From Lyngbya sp. CCAP 1446/10 (lineage in GTDB: Bacteria > Cyanobacteriota > Cyanobacteriia > Cyanobacteriales > Microcoleaceae), in NCBI RefSeq assembly GCF_026130175.1, contig NZ_JAIGNI010000017.1, forward strand, positions 19,764-83,763: a stretch of 64,000 nucleotides of DNA, read 5' to 3'. Below the pieces are notes generated by a model, which was given only the letters and a program-made list of their open reading frames with translations, was not told the origin of the DNA and ran no database searches. The translations under genes and the position numbers were made by a program. This document shows positions 27,186-35,795 of the stretch, in pieces; position 1 is the first letter of the stretch, and the number at the start of each line of letters is the position of its first letter.

Positions 27186-28139
27186 TCAAACCATCCTCGC
27201 CTCCACCATCATCCGCACTACATCGGGCATCTTGTACTTCGCCTCCCATCCCAACTTTTCCTTCGCCTTACCCGGATTGCCCAACCCAACCGCAATCTCC
27301 GTCGGTCTGTAGAGACTCGCATCAGTTACCAAATGTTCCTGCCAATCCAAACCCGCACAAACAAAAGCCGATCGCACAAACTCCTCCAAAGGATAACTTA
27401 CACCAGTAGCAATGACATAATCATCCGGTTCATCCTGCTGCAACATCAAATACATCGCCTCCACATACTCCGGCGCCCAGCCCCAGTCCCGCTGCACCGA
27501 AATGTTGCCCAAATGCAGTTTTTCCGAACTACCCGCAGCAATTCGGCACACCACAGATACAATCTTTTGCGTCACGAACCTCTCCGGCCGCAGCGGCGAC
27601 TCGTGATTGAATAGAATACCAGAACACGCAAACAAATTGTACGCTTCCCGATAATTTGCTACTTCCCAAAATGCGGTGGCTTTCGCTACCGCGTAGGGAC
27701 TTCTGGGGCGAAAAGGCGTATTTTCATCCGCTGCTGTGCCTCCGGTATCCCCAAAACATTCGCTAGAACTAGCATTGTAAAGTTTGATTTCCCCCCCGGT
27801 AAACCGGATTGCTTCTAACAGATTTAATGTGCCTGTGGCAATGCTTTCGAGGGTTTCTACAGGTTGCTCAAAAGACAAGCCGACGGAACTTTGACCTGCT
27901 AGATTGTACACTTCGTCGGGCTGAATTTTCGCTAGTACCTGCAAAACGCTGCGAAAATCGTTGAGAGACATGGATTCTAGTTTTACTCTGTCTCGGATTC
28001 CCAAACGGGCTAGATTTCCGAAACTCGACATTTGCGCGTCCCTGGAGGTGCCGGAAACTTCATAACCTTTATCCATAAGCAGTTGGGCTAAATAAGCTCC
28101 GTCTTGACCGGATATACCACAAATTAACGCTTTTTTCAT
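27186..28139 (-). CDS. gmd: GDP-mannose 4,6-dehydratase-family enzyme
   Basis: A 317-residue extended SDR. The N-terminus ALICGISGQDGAYLAQLL is the GMD nucleotide-binding signature. The catalytic triad shows as SSSECFG and SPYAVAK, and the segment ILFNHESPLRPERFVTQKI is typical of GMD. The reaction makes GDP-4-keto-6-deoxymannose, precursor of GDP-fucose, rhamnose or perosamine-type sugars. The protein is about 30-40 residues shorter than many GMDs, as in one cyanobacterial subgroup. It supplies a deoxy-sugar donor next to the glycosyltransferases. A 635-bp repeat-rich gap lies upstream. Confidence 0.88.
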   Translation of the reverse strand: MKKALICGISGQDGAYLAQLLMDKGYEVSGTSRDAQMSSFGNLARLGIRDRVKLESMSLNDFRSVLQVLAKIQPDEVYNLAGQSSVGLSFEQPVETLESIATGTLNLLEAIRFTGGEIKLYNASSSECFGDTGGTAADENTPFRPRSPYAVAKATAFWEVANYREAYNLFACSGILFNHESPLRPERFVTQKIVSVVCRIAAGSSEKLHLGNISVQRDWGWAPEYVEAMYLMLQQDEPDDYVIATGVSYPLEEFVRSAFVCAGLDWQEHLVTDASLYRPTEIAVGLGNPGKAKEKLGWEAKYKMPDVVRMMVEARMV

Positions 28140-28774
28140 ATAATTTTTGTTTTTAAAACTCTACCGTAGAAGAACGGGCGGTTGCAACCGCGTCAATACA
28201 GACAAAACCCACCTCCGTGGGTTGAAGACCGGGCGGTTGCAATTGGGTTATTCTTCCGTCCGCGGAGGCGGACATCGTTTGTGTAGACGCGGTTTCAACT
28301 GTACCTCTACATCTACAAACAAATTTCAGGACTTACGCCGGGGACTAAAGAAACCGGGTTTTTTACCGATATTAAGGGTTTGAACCAAATATTGGGGAAA
28401 AAACCCGGTTTCTGCTCACCCGTGTGATATCGCGAAATCTCGTTTATATCCGAGGCCTGATCCCCCTAAATCCCCCTTAAGAAGGGGGACTTTGAGAAGA
28501 CTCCTGTCCCCCCATTTTTTAGAGAAGACTCCTGTCCCCCCCTTTTTAAGGGGGGTTAGGGGGGATCTGGGCCTAAGAAGACCGGGCGGTTGAAACCGCG
28601 TCTATACAGACAAAACCCACCTCCGTGGGTTGAAGACCGGGCGGTTGAAACCGCGTCTATACAGACAAAACCCACCTCCGTGGGTTGAAGACGCGGCACT
28701 TACAATTGGGTTATTCTTGAGTCCGCGGAGGCGGACATCGTTTGTGTAGACGCGGTTTCCACCTTACGTCCTAT
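28140..28774. repeat. Repeat-packed intergenic region between gmd and gap2
   Basis: No gene is supported here. It holds three repeat families. (1) GGGCGGTTGAAACCGCGTCT units followed by AAAACCCACCTCCGTGGGTT, at 28168-28300 and twice at 28577-28690, with a variant to 28772. (2) An AAACCGGGTTTTTT/AAAAAACCCGGTTT inverted repeat at 28350-28412. (3) A GATCCCCCTAAATCCCCCTT/AAGGGGGGTTAGGGGGGATC inverted repeat at 28459-28567. Further copies lie elsewhere in the window: family 1 near 8515 and 42275, family 2 near 53983 and 60981, family 3 at 40108. Confidence 0.8.
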
Positions 28775-29794
28775 CTAGCCTTCCCACCGTTGGGCGACCA
28801 ATTCAGCCAAGTCAACAACCCGCTGACTGTAGCCCCACTCATTGTCGTACCAAGACAACACCTTTACCAGGTCGCCGTCCATAACTAGCGTCAAGCTGGA
28901 ATCCAGGATCGAAGAAGCATCATTTCCGCGATAGTCGCAAGAAACCAGAGGCAAATCGTTGTACTCCAAAATCCCCTTCATCGGGCCTTCGGCTGCTTCT
29001 TTGAAAACTTGATTTACCTGCTCGGTAAAAGTCTTTTTCTCTACCTGAGCCACAAAATCAACTACCGACACATTCGGAGTCGGCACGCGCATGGCTATGC
29101 CATTTAACTTACCCTTCAACTCTGGAATCACCAAAGCCACAGCTTGAGCAGCACCAGTAGAAGTTGGCACAATGTTCATCGCCGCAGCCCGCGCCCGCCG
29201 CAAGTCGCGGTGGCTGGCATCCAACAAGCGCTGGTCGCCAGTATAGCTGTGCGTAGTGGTCATCATGCCTTTGATGATGCCAAAATTGTCGTTAAGCACT
29301 TTCACTACGGGAGCTAGACAGTTAGTGGTACAGCTAGCATTGCTGATGACTGTGTAGTCACTGTGCTTGTAGTTGTGGTGGTTGACTCCCATCACATAGG
29401 TGCCGACTTCAGGCCCTTTGCCCGGAGCTGTAATCAGCACCTTTTTTGCGCCTGCTGTGATATGCTTCGATGCACCAGCTTGGTCAACGAATACACCAGT
29501 CGCTTCAATAATCAGATCAATACCCCAATCTTTCCAAGGCAGGTTGAGCGGATTACGATCGCTCACACATTTAACTGTCTTGCCATTGAGAATAATCGAA
29601 TTTTCATCCGTACTGATGTCCACACCCTTCAACGTTCCCATCATGGAATCGTATCTCAGCAAGTGAGCATTAGTTTTGGGATCGGAAGTGTCATTAATTG
29701 CTACCAGCTCAAGCTGGCTATTTTCTCGGCCCAGCAAGCAGCGCGTAAAACTGCGCCCAATACGTCCAAAACCGTTGATCGCGACTCTAATCAC
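28775..29794 (-). CDS. gap2: Glyceraldehyde-3-phosphate dehydrogenase, photosynthetic (Gap2) type
   Basis: A 339-residue type I GAPDH. It has the NAD(P)-binding NGFGRIGR at 7-14, the catalytic Cys155 in SNASCTTNC, and WYDNEWGYS at the C-terminus. The opening ([19 protein letters not shown]) fits cyanobacterial Gap2, the dual-cofactor enzyme that works in the Calvin cycle and gluconeogenesis. The start is a GTG at 29794 with AGGAGGTACTAG directly upstream, an unusually strong ribosome-binding site. The Gap2 versus Gap1 assignment is from recalled N-terminal similarity. Confidence 0.93.
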   Translation of the reverse strand: MIRVAINGFGRIGRSFTRCLLGRENSQLELVAINDTSDPKTNAHLLRYDSMMGTLKGVDISTDENSIILNGKTVKCVSDRNPLNLPWKDWGIDLIIEATGVFVDQAGASKHITAGAKKVLITAPGKGPEVGTYVMGVNHHNYKHSDYTVISNASCTTNCLAPVVKVLNDNFGIIKGMMTTTHSYTGDQRLLDASHRDLRRARAAAMNIVPTSTGAAQAVALVIPELKGKLNGIAMRVPTPNVSVVDFVAQVEKKTFTEQVNQVFKEAAEGPMKGILEYNDLPLVSCDYRGNDASSILDSSLTLVMDGDLVKVLSWYDNEWGYSQRVVDLAELVAQRWEG

Positions 29795-29966
29795 CTAGTA
29801 CCTCCTAATGATGGCAGCCCTTAGCTCAGGCTGAAATTTTGGAAAAATTTAAGAATTGACTTATGAGACAAAATCATATCGCAAAGCTCGATCCTTTCTC
29901 ACTTTTTGTGTTTATCCAAAAAACCTAAACTTTTTTAGAAGGCAGAAATCCCAACACACAAGGCAT

Positions 29967-30656
29967 TCAGCTTTCGACTGCTGGTTGCTGGTAAAGGCTG
30001 TGAGTCGCAATATAACTTCGGACACTTTCGGGTACTAAGTAGCGGAAGTCGCGACTTTCGGCCGAGCAGCGACGGATGTGGCTTGACGAAATCTCGATCG
30101 CCCGCATCGCCAAAACCTGCCACCGAAGTTGCACTCCCAAAACAGCCATCTGTTCAGCAACTTTACAGCAAACAGCACTTGTCTCAACCTGCATATTGTC
30201 TCCGGCCCAATCATCAATGCTCGACTTTCCCATCTCCGACTCCCCCACTCCGACACTTTCCCGTCCCGCCACCAACCAGTCACACAAACCGGCAATTTCC
30301 GCACAGCGGGGCCATTTGGGGAGAGTTTGGAGTGCGTCAGCACCGATAATCCAGTAACGCTGAGCCTCGGTCGCCAAATTTTGTAAATACAGTAGGGTGT
30401 CAATAGCAGAAGTTCCAGAGGCATTGGTATCCACTGGCAAAAATGCAAAATCCGACCGCCCGGCCGTTGCCAGAGCCACCATTTCCCGCCGTTGGTCAAA
30501 ACTTGCCAAAACACTGTGCGACTTGTGACGAGGCGTGTGATCGATCGCCCAAATGACTCGATCGATCCCAAATTGACTCACCGCCGTCTCGGCCATCAAC
30601 AAATGCCCGCAGTGAACCGGATCGAAAGTCCCCCCCAAAATTGCTACTTTTTCCAT
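29967..30656 (-). CDS. nadD: Nicotinate(-nucleotide) adenylyltransferase
   Basis: About 229 residues from the ATG at 30656, which gives the expected N-terminus MEKVAILGGTFDPVHCGHL; 15 upstream codons in the open frame are unlikely to be used. GTFDPVHCGH is the GTFxPxHxGH nucleotidyltransferase motif, and SSSHIRRCSAE near the C-terminus is the ISxTxxR-type motif. The enzyme adenylates nicotinate mononucleotide in NAD synthesis. HIRR and VRSYIATHSLY are typical of the family end. It lies upstream of gap2 on the same strand. Confidence 0.9.
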   Translation of the reverse strand: MEKVAILGGTFDPVHCGHLLMAETAVSQFGIDRVIWAIDHTPRHKSHSVLASFDQRREMVALATAGRSDFAFLPVDTNASGTSAIDTLLYLQNLATEAQRYWIIGADALQTLPKWPRCAEIAGLCDWLVAGRESVGVGESEMGKSSIDDWAGDNMQVETSAVCCKVAEQMAVLGVQLRWQVLAMRAIEISSSHIRRCSAESRDFRYLVPESVRSYIATHSLYQQPAVES

Positions 30657-30712
30657 ACAAAGTGGTAGTCTTGGTAAATCTTTGTGGGTTTCACCCCACA
30701 TCGGGCTTAATT

Positions 30713-30769
30713 CAGTTGACAGTTGACAGTTGACAGTTGACAGTTGACAGTTGACAGTTGACAGTTGAC
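30713..30769. repeat. Eight tandem CAGTTGA heptamers
   Basis: A perfect (CAGTTGA)n array of about eight units ending in CTG, upstream of nadD. The same heptamer expands in the ybaB-PTP spacer (35083-35292) and, as a GGACAGT variant, at 56631-56663. It is a short tandemly repeated repetitive element of the type well known in filamentous cyanobacteria. Confidence 0.9.
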
Positions 30770-31166
30770 TGCTTGAGGGCGACCTCTACCTAAAAGCAAG
30801 AGAATTGGAGTAATGAATAGTTTTCTTTTAATTTCTCCCGATCAGGGTTCCGGCTTTAAACCAATTCTTTCTGATAAAAACATCCCCCGGCTGTGCTGAC
30901 GTATCCCAGCACAGCCAGGAGATGGAAAAAAATCATACAGGAATATGCGATGCGATCGGCCCAAATCAGTCTGTTGCCCCAGACTGCAAAGCCCATCCTC
31001 TCTAACCTGCAATTTTATAGTTGTGACTATTCCGGAAATCGACTCGGTACTAAGTCAAATAGGATACAAGACAAACCTCTCTACAAATCCCCAAATTTAG
31101 GGAAGGGCAGAGAATTGTATACAAAAATGTCTAGCGAACTGTATCCTGAAAAAAACAATTCTTGAT
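30770..31166. other. Upstream part of the murC intergenic region
   Basis: No convincing gene is present. It contains a small inverted repeat (AGGATACA near 31060 with TGTATCCT near 31140) just before the structured element that starts at 31167. An open frame at 30893-31165 has no ribosome-binding site or recognisable motif. Confidence 0.5.
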
Positions 31167-31520
31167 GTCAGGAACCTCAGCTATCAGGCATGAGGCTTGT
31201 AAGATTCTTACGAGCCGTTCTGACCAGCTATAGTCTTAACTGACTACGTTTTTTGAGTCACGACTGAGGATGCGAAGCTAGTCCCCTGAGAGTGTCATTT
31301 GCAGTTAAACAGTTCTAAGGTCACTGGAACGGTGCTGCAAGTCTAAAAAGCTCTTAAAACTTTGACCGACAAGCTAACTTTACCCCACAAGGGAGTTTTG
31401 GAGACAACCATATCTCCACGGAGGGGCAACCATGCTCCTCCTTCCCGAAAGGGAATATAAAGCCGTCCTATAAGGCTCGCCCTGAGCTTGCCGAAGGGAC
31501 GGGGTTTCTACCCATTTTTT
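31167..31520 (+). ncRNA. Structured RNA-like element, copy A (upstream of murC)
   Basis: This stretch shares blocks with 34291-34525: GTCAGGAAC, TTCTGACCAGCTATAGTCTT, AACTGACTACGTT, GTCACGAC, GGATGCGAAGCT, GTCCCCT, TTAAACAGTTCTAA, GTGCTGC and TTGACCGACAAGCTAAC. Between blocks the sequences differ but remain self-complementary. Copy A has GGCTTGTAAG/CTTACGAGCC (31194-31216) and TAGTC/GACTA (31231-31246). Its 3' half adds further hairpins, including TTCCC-GAAA-GGGAA with a GNRA loop (31442-31455) and GCCGTCC/GGACGGG, then T7. Conserved blocks plus variable but paired arms argue for an RNA. The family is unknown; a HEARO/omega-RNA-like element is possible. Confidence 0.6.
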
Positions 31521-31568
31521 TGATGATATCGCGTGTTATTGGCGTGGCGTGGTGTGTGAGGAGCGAAG

Positions 31569-33122
31569 ATGCCGAGTTCTGTTGATTTCAGCGGTAGACC
31601 ATTTCATTTCATCGGCATTGGCGGGATTGGGATGTCAGCCATTGCCTATATTCTAGCTAAACGCAAGTTGCCTGTATACGGCTCCGACATTAAATCGAGT
31701 CACATAACCGAGCGCTTGCAAGGAATGGGAGCTCATATTTTTTGGAGTCAAGACGCCAGCAATTTTGAAGTATTTCAAACGGCACTCAACGGTAGCAGTC
31801 CTGACAGCGAGATGATTGGGGTCGTATCCTCGGCAGTCGCTGGTACGGTAGGAACTTCCGTCGCGACAGCCGAAGCTCTCAAATTGAACGGCAACGGTTC
31901 AAGCGCCCAAGCAATTGGGGGATTGCCTCAAGTAGTCTGTTCGACGGCAATTCACCCGGCAAATGCCGAATATCGAGCTGCTTTAGATTTGGGCTGTCCG
32001 ATTTTTCATCGATCGGATGTGTTGGCAGCCTTAATTCAAGATTACCAAAGTATCGCCGTAGCCGGGACTCACGGCAAAACTACTACTAGCAGCTTAATTG
32101 GCTTCATGCTGATGGCTGCGGGTCTAGATCCGACGATCGTAGTCGGAGGCGAGGTAAATGCCTGGGAAGGTAATGCCCGTGCCGGCGAAGGCCCCTACTT
32201 AGTTGCCGAGGCTGATGAATCCGACGGTTCTCTCGTCAAGCTGGTAGCAAAAATTGGCATAGTGACCAATGTGGAACTGGATCATCCAGACCATTACGAG
32301 ACTCTCGATCAGGTGATAGACATATTTAAGGTGTTTGCCCAAAACTGTCAAACCTTGGTGGGCTGCATAGACGACGAAATCGTCAAAGACTGCCTCGCCC
32401 CTCATGTCAGCTACAGCTTGCAGCCGGACAAGGGTGCTGACTACACGGCTTCGGACGTGGAGTACGGCGCAGAAAGCACTAAGGCTCAAATTTGGGAGCG
32501 AGGAGCTTTCCTGGGGGAAATGGAGTTGAAGTTGCTAGGTAAACACAATCTCAGCAATGCACTAGCTGCGGTAGCAGTGGGTCGATTGTTGGGGTTGGAG
32601 TTTTCGGCGATCGCGACAGCGATTGCCGGCTTTGAAGGCGCTCGCCGCCGTTTTGAGGTGCGGGGTTTTCATAATGACATCCTGTTTGTGGACGACTACG
32701 CCCACCACCCCAGCGAAATTCTTGTCACCTTGGCGGCGGCTCGGTTGCGCATCGCAGGTAGCGACAAGACTCCCCAATCCCGAAGAGTAGTTGCTATTTT
32801 TCAACCCCACCGTTACAGCAGGACTCTGACATTTTTGCCAGAATTTGCTCAATCTTTTGGGGATGCCGATTTGGTTGTGGCTTGCGATATTTATAGTGCT
32901 GGGGAACCGAATTTAGGAGAGATTAGCGGGCAGCAAGTTGCTGATTTGATTGCTAAAGAAGGCCGAGAAGTTGTGTTTGCGCCTTCTCTGGAATCGGTAA
33001 GTAAGTTTTTAACCGAAAATCTGCAACCGGGGGATTTGGCTCTGTTTTTGGGTGCTGGTAATCTGAATCAGATTATTCCAGAGGTTATGGCTTTCTATCA
33101 AGCAGCCGATCGCCCGGATTAG
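31569..33122 (+). CDS. murC: UDP-N-acetylmuramate-L-alanine ligase
   Basis: A 517-residue Mur ligase adding L-Ala to UDP-MurNAc, the first peptide step of peptidoglycan precursor synthesis in the cytoplasm. It has the N-terminal IGIGGIGMSAIAYILA Rossmann motif (about 16-31), the central ATP loop GTHGKTTTSS (about 164-173), ELDHPDHY, and the C-terminal domain with DDYAHHPSEI and FQPHRYSRT. GAGGAGCGAAG before the ATG fits well. It is followed by murB, the usual cyanobacterial order. The structured element at 31167-31520 lies in its presumed 5' region. Confidence 0.96.
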   Translation: MPSSVDFSGRPFHFIGIGGIGMSAIAYILAKRKLPVYGSDIKSSHITERLQGMGAHIFWSQDASNFEVFQTALNGSSPDSEMIGVVSSAVAGTVGTSVATAEALKLNGNGSSAQAIGGLPQVVCSTAIHPANAEYRAALDLGCPIFHRSDVLAALIQDYQSIAVAGTHGKTTTSSLIGFMLMAAGLDPTIVVGGEVNAWEGNARAGEGPYLVAEADESDGSLVKLVAKIGIVTNVELDHPDHYETLDQVIDIFKVFAQNCQTLVGCIDDEIVKDCLAPHVSYSLQPDKGADYTASDVEYGAESTKAQIWERGAFLGEMELKLLGKHNLSNALAAVAVGRLLGLEFSAIATAIAGFEGARRRFEVRGFHNDILFVDDYAHHPSEILVTLAAARLRIAGSDKTPQSRRVVAIFQPHRYSRTLTFLPEFAQSFGDADLVVACDIYSAGEPNLGEISGQQVADLIAKEGREVVFAPSLESVSKFLTENLQPGDLALFLGAGNLNQIIPEVMAFYQAADRPD

Positions 33123-33271
33123 CTCTCAGATGCGGGATTAGCTCGACATGATGGCGGTGCAGGTTCTACCGACACCGCTGGAAGAGCGGCTCGCTCAAAG
33201 CAGCGACATAAGTTGCGTAAATGAATTTTCAACCACCTCTTCAAGCGAATGTATTTTTAAGGATTTTCAAG

Positions 33272-34228
33272 ATGGTGACTATCTCGAATGACTCCTCTGT
33301 TAAGGAAAATCGGCGAGTGTATTCTCCTATTTCTTTGCGGGGAACTGACTGTAAGATTAACTCCCAAGTGGCGCTGGCCGGTCTGACTTCCTTCCGAGTG
33401 GGCGGCCCGGCCGAGTGGTACGTGGCTCCCCGCAGTTTGGAGGATTTACAAGCGAGTTTTGCCTGGGCACACGATGAAGGAGTGCCGGTGACTCTGCTGG
33501 GCGCGGGTTCTAATCTGTTGGTGAGCGATCGGGGTTTGTCCGGTTTGGTCGTCGGCACTCGCTACCTGAAACAGGTAAATTTTAATGCAGAAACAGGTCA
33601 AGTTACAGCCGGGGCGGGGGAGTCAATCCCTCGTCTCGCTTGGTTGGCTGCTAAACGGGGCTGGAAAGGTCTCGAATGGGCGGTTGGTATACCTGGCAGC
33701 GTGGGAGGGGCTGTGGTGATGAATGCGGGGGCTCACAGGGGCTGTGCTGCTGATATTCTGGTCAATGCTCGCGTCCTATCCCCCGGTGGTAAGCTGGAAA
33801 TTCTCACACCGGGAGATTTGGGCTATCGCTACCGGACTTCTCTGTTGCAAGGGGGCGATCGCCTGGTAACAGAAGCGACTTTCCAGTTGCAGCCAGGATT
33901 CGATCGATCGCAAGTAATGGCAGAAACTAATCACAATTTTAGCCAGCGGCGGACGAGTCAACCCTACCATCTGCCTAGCTGTGGCTCAGTTTTCCGCAAC
34001 CCCAGCCCGAAGGCGGCAGGCTGGTTAATCGAACAAGCGGGACTGAAGGGATATCAGATCGGCGGCGCACAAGTAGCTCAGCGCCATGCTAATTTTATAC
34101 TTAACTGCGGGTCGGCAACGGCCAATGATATTTTTCAAGTGATCCGCCACGTTCAACAGCAAGTCGAGCAGCGGTGGTCGCTGTTGTTGGAGCCAGAAGT
34201 TAGAATACTGGGAGAGTTCCCTTTCTAA
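33272..34228 (+). CDS. murB: UDP-N-acetylenolpyruvoylglucosamine reductase
   Basis: About 318 residues from the ATG at 33272, which has AAGGA 8-10 nt upstream; an ATG at 33221 would add 17 residues but lacks a ribosome-binding site. The FAD-binding motifs TSFRVGGPAEWYV and LLGAGSNLLVSD are clear. WAVGIPGSVGGAVVMNAGAHRG and the C-terminal SCGSVFRNP and LIEQAGLKGYQIGGA complete the MurB pattern. It reduces UDP-GlcNAc-enolpyruvate to UDP-MurNAc with NADPH, the step before MurC, and is probably co-transcribed with murC. Confidence 0.95.
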   Translation: MVTISNDSSVKENRRVYSPISLRGTDCKINSQVALAGLTSFRVGGPAEWYVAPRSLEDLQASFAWAHDEGVPVTLLGAGSNLLVSDRGLSGLVVGTRYLKQVNFNAETGQVTAGAGESIPRLAWLAAKRGWKGLEWAVGIPGSVGGAVVMNAGAHRGCAADILVNARVLSPGGKLEILTPGDLGYRYRTSLLQGGDRLVTEATFQLQPGFDRSQVMAETNHNFSQRRTSQPYHLPSCGSVFRNPSPKAAGWLIEQAGLKGYQIGGAQVAQRHANFILNCGSATANDIFQVIRHVQQQVEQRWSLLLEPEVRILGEFPF

Positions 34229-34290
34229 GGCATCATTGAAGTAATACGAAGGCGGCAAACTGCCAGCCCACACACCATCAGAAACTAGCT

Positions 34291-34525
34291 GTCAGGAACT
34301 CTGGTCTAAAGACACGCTCGCTTGGTCGCGAGCAAGTCTCGAAGCAAGCTATTCTGACCAGCTATAGTCTTAACTGACTACGTTATTTAGGTCACGACAC
34401 CCTGTGGATGCGAAGCTGTCCCCTGCTCTGTCGCTAGTGGTTAAACAGTTCTAAAGTCACGCTTTACAGTGCTGCTAGCCCTGCGCAAGCCCTGATAACA
34501 TTGACCGACAAGCTAACATCACCCC
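34291..34525 (+). ncRNA. Structured RNA-like element, copy B (downstream of murB)
   Basis: This shares an ordered set of blocks with copy A before murC, from GTCAGGAACT (34291) to TTGACCGACAAGCTAAC (34501-34517). The TAGTC/GACTA hairpin is identical in both copies. The first arm differs (GCTCGC/GCGAGC at 34316-34334) yet still pairs, which looks like compensatory change. The 3' continuation to about 34680 is unlike copy A but ends in a similar hairpin (GCGGTTAAAACCGC) followed by T5. No reading frame is supported. It lies between murB and ybaB on the same strand as copy A. Confidence 0.55.
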
Positions 34526-34734
34526 GCTTTCGTAGGCTCTAATCGAGCAAACATTATGCGTACAGGGTTGTAAGGTTTGAGATGGTAATTGTCCCATCGA
34601 AAGTACACTACAAAAGTACACCTGATCGAACAACTCGCCCGGCGGTAATGGAAAGATTCAATGCGGTTAAAACCGCCTGGTCGTTTTTCTCTCAGGTCTA
34701 AAGACTCTGAGTTTCCCACTTACCTAGTGTTTTT

Positions 34735-35082
34735 ATGACAAAATCAGGACAAGGATTTGGCTTCGGCCTGGGCAAAATGAAGGAACTGACTGAAGCTTTC
34801 AAAAAAGCTCAGCAGGTTCAAGAAGGAGCTAAAAAGCTCCAAGAAGAGTTGGATGTAATGGAAATTGAGGGAACTGCCGGCGGCGGCTTGGTTAAGGTTT
34901 TTCTCAGCGGCAACCAAGAACCCCGCCGGGTGGAAATTTCGCCGGATGCGATCGGTGAAGGTGCTGATGTGGTTTCTGAACTCGTCACGGTGGCGATGCT
35001 GGATGCTTACACTAAGTCTACGGCAACGATGCGGGAGAAAATGGAAGAACTCACCGGCGGACTGAATCTCCCTGGTTTCTAA
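34735..35082 (+). CDS. YbaB/EbfC-family nucleoid-associated protein
   Basis: A 115-residue protein of the YbaB/EbfC family, small dimeric DNA-binding proteins of the bacterial nucleoid. The long N-terminal helix has [20 protein letters not shown], then the beta core ([19 protein letters not shown]) and the C-terminal helix with [14 protein letters not shown]. Length and layout are normal. The N-terminal Gly-rich GQGFGFGLG is common in cyanobacterial members. The following spacer is entirely a heptamer repeat. Confidence 0.92.
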   Translation: MTKSGQGFGFGLGKMKELTEAFKKAQQVQEGAKKLQEELDVMEIEGTAGGGLVKVFLSGNQEPRRVEISPDAIGEGADVVSELVTVAMLDAYTKSTATMREKMEELTGGLNLPGF

Positions 35083-35292
35083 GTCAGTTGGCAGTTGACA
35101 GTTGACAGTTGACTGTTGACAGTTGACAGTTGACAGTTGACAGTTGACTGTTGACAGTTGACAGTTGACAGTTGACTGTTGACTAAAATCTTGTAACTAC
35201 CAACTATTAACTGTTGACTAAAATCTGGTAACTGCCAACTGCCAACTAGCCACCGCCAACTGCCAATTAGCCACTGCCAACTGCCAACTGAC
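35083..35292. repeat. Heptamer-repeat spacer forming a large inverted repeat
   Basis: The whole ybaB-PTP spacer is repetitive. The left half is (GTTGACA)n with GTTGACT variants. The right half is made of the oppositely oriented TGCCAACTGCCAACT form. The outer 15 bp are a perfect inverted repeat: GTCAGTTGGCAGTTG at 35083-35097 and CAACTGCCAACTGAC at 35278-35292. It begins one base after the ybaB stop and ends two bases before the next ATG. Confidence 0.9.
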
Positions 35293-35294
35293 TA

Positions 35295-35795
35295 ATGACT
35301 AAATTATTGTTTGTCTGCCTGGGAAACATCTGCCGATCGCCCTCAGCAGAAAATATCATGAATCACTTAATAAAAAAAGCTGGTTTGGGCGATCGCATCA
35401 CCTGCGATTCGGCTGGAACTGCCGGCTATCACATTGGTAGCCCCCCTGACAGCCGGATGGCGTTGGCAGCGAGGAAGCGAGACATTGAATTGTTAGGCGC
35501 AGCCCGCCAATTTAAAAAGAAAGATTTTGAAGATTTCGATTTGATTCTGGCGATGGATCGGGACAATTATCGGAATATTCTTGCTGTTGATACTGCGGGG
35601 AAATACAAAGATAAAGTGCGCTTGATGTGCGATTTTTGCCAGCAATACGACCTCAAAGAAGTTCCCGATCCTTACTATGGTGGGCCGGAGGGATTCGATC
35701 GGGTAATTGATTTGCTGCTGGACGCTTCGGAGGGTTTGTTGGAGTATGTTATCAGTCAAGAAAAATTCCGAGTTAGCGGCAAGCAATCAATTTAA
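35295..35795 (+). CDS. Low-molecular-weight protein-tyrosine phosphatase
   Basis: A 166-residue cytosolic phosphatase. The P-loop CLGNICRS begins at Cys8 with Arg14, and the general acid Asp is D125 in VPDPYYGG. Both are diagnostic of the LMW-PTP family, which dephosphorylates tyrosine on bacterial proteins, often exopolysaccharide kinases. The ATG follows the heptamer spacer by two bases with no Shine-Dalgarno, so translation may be leaderless or depend on the upstream structure. Its TAA stop overlaps the convergent gene's stop in a shared TTAA. Confidence 0.93.
   Translation: MTKLLFVCLGNICRSPSAENIMNHLIKKAGLGDRITCDSAGTAGYHIGSPPDSRMALAARKRDIELLGAARQFKKKDFEDFDLILAMDRDNYRNILAVDTAGKYKDKVRLMCDFCQQYDLKEVPDPYYGGPEGFDRVIDLLLDASEGLLEYVISQEKFRVSGKQSI

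Noticed and set aside
30035..30571. 178-codon minus-strand frame
   Set aside because: Overlaps nadD on the same strand in another frame; no recognisable motif.
30713..30769. Possible CRISPR-like array of short repeats
   Set aside because: The units are 7-bp head-to-tail heptamers without spacers. They are tandem repeats, not a CRISPR array; the same holds at 35083 and 56631.
30893..31165. 90-codon + frame upstream of murC
   Set aside because: No ribosome-binding site, mixed composition and no motif; it ends at the edge of the structured element.
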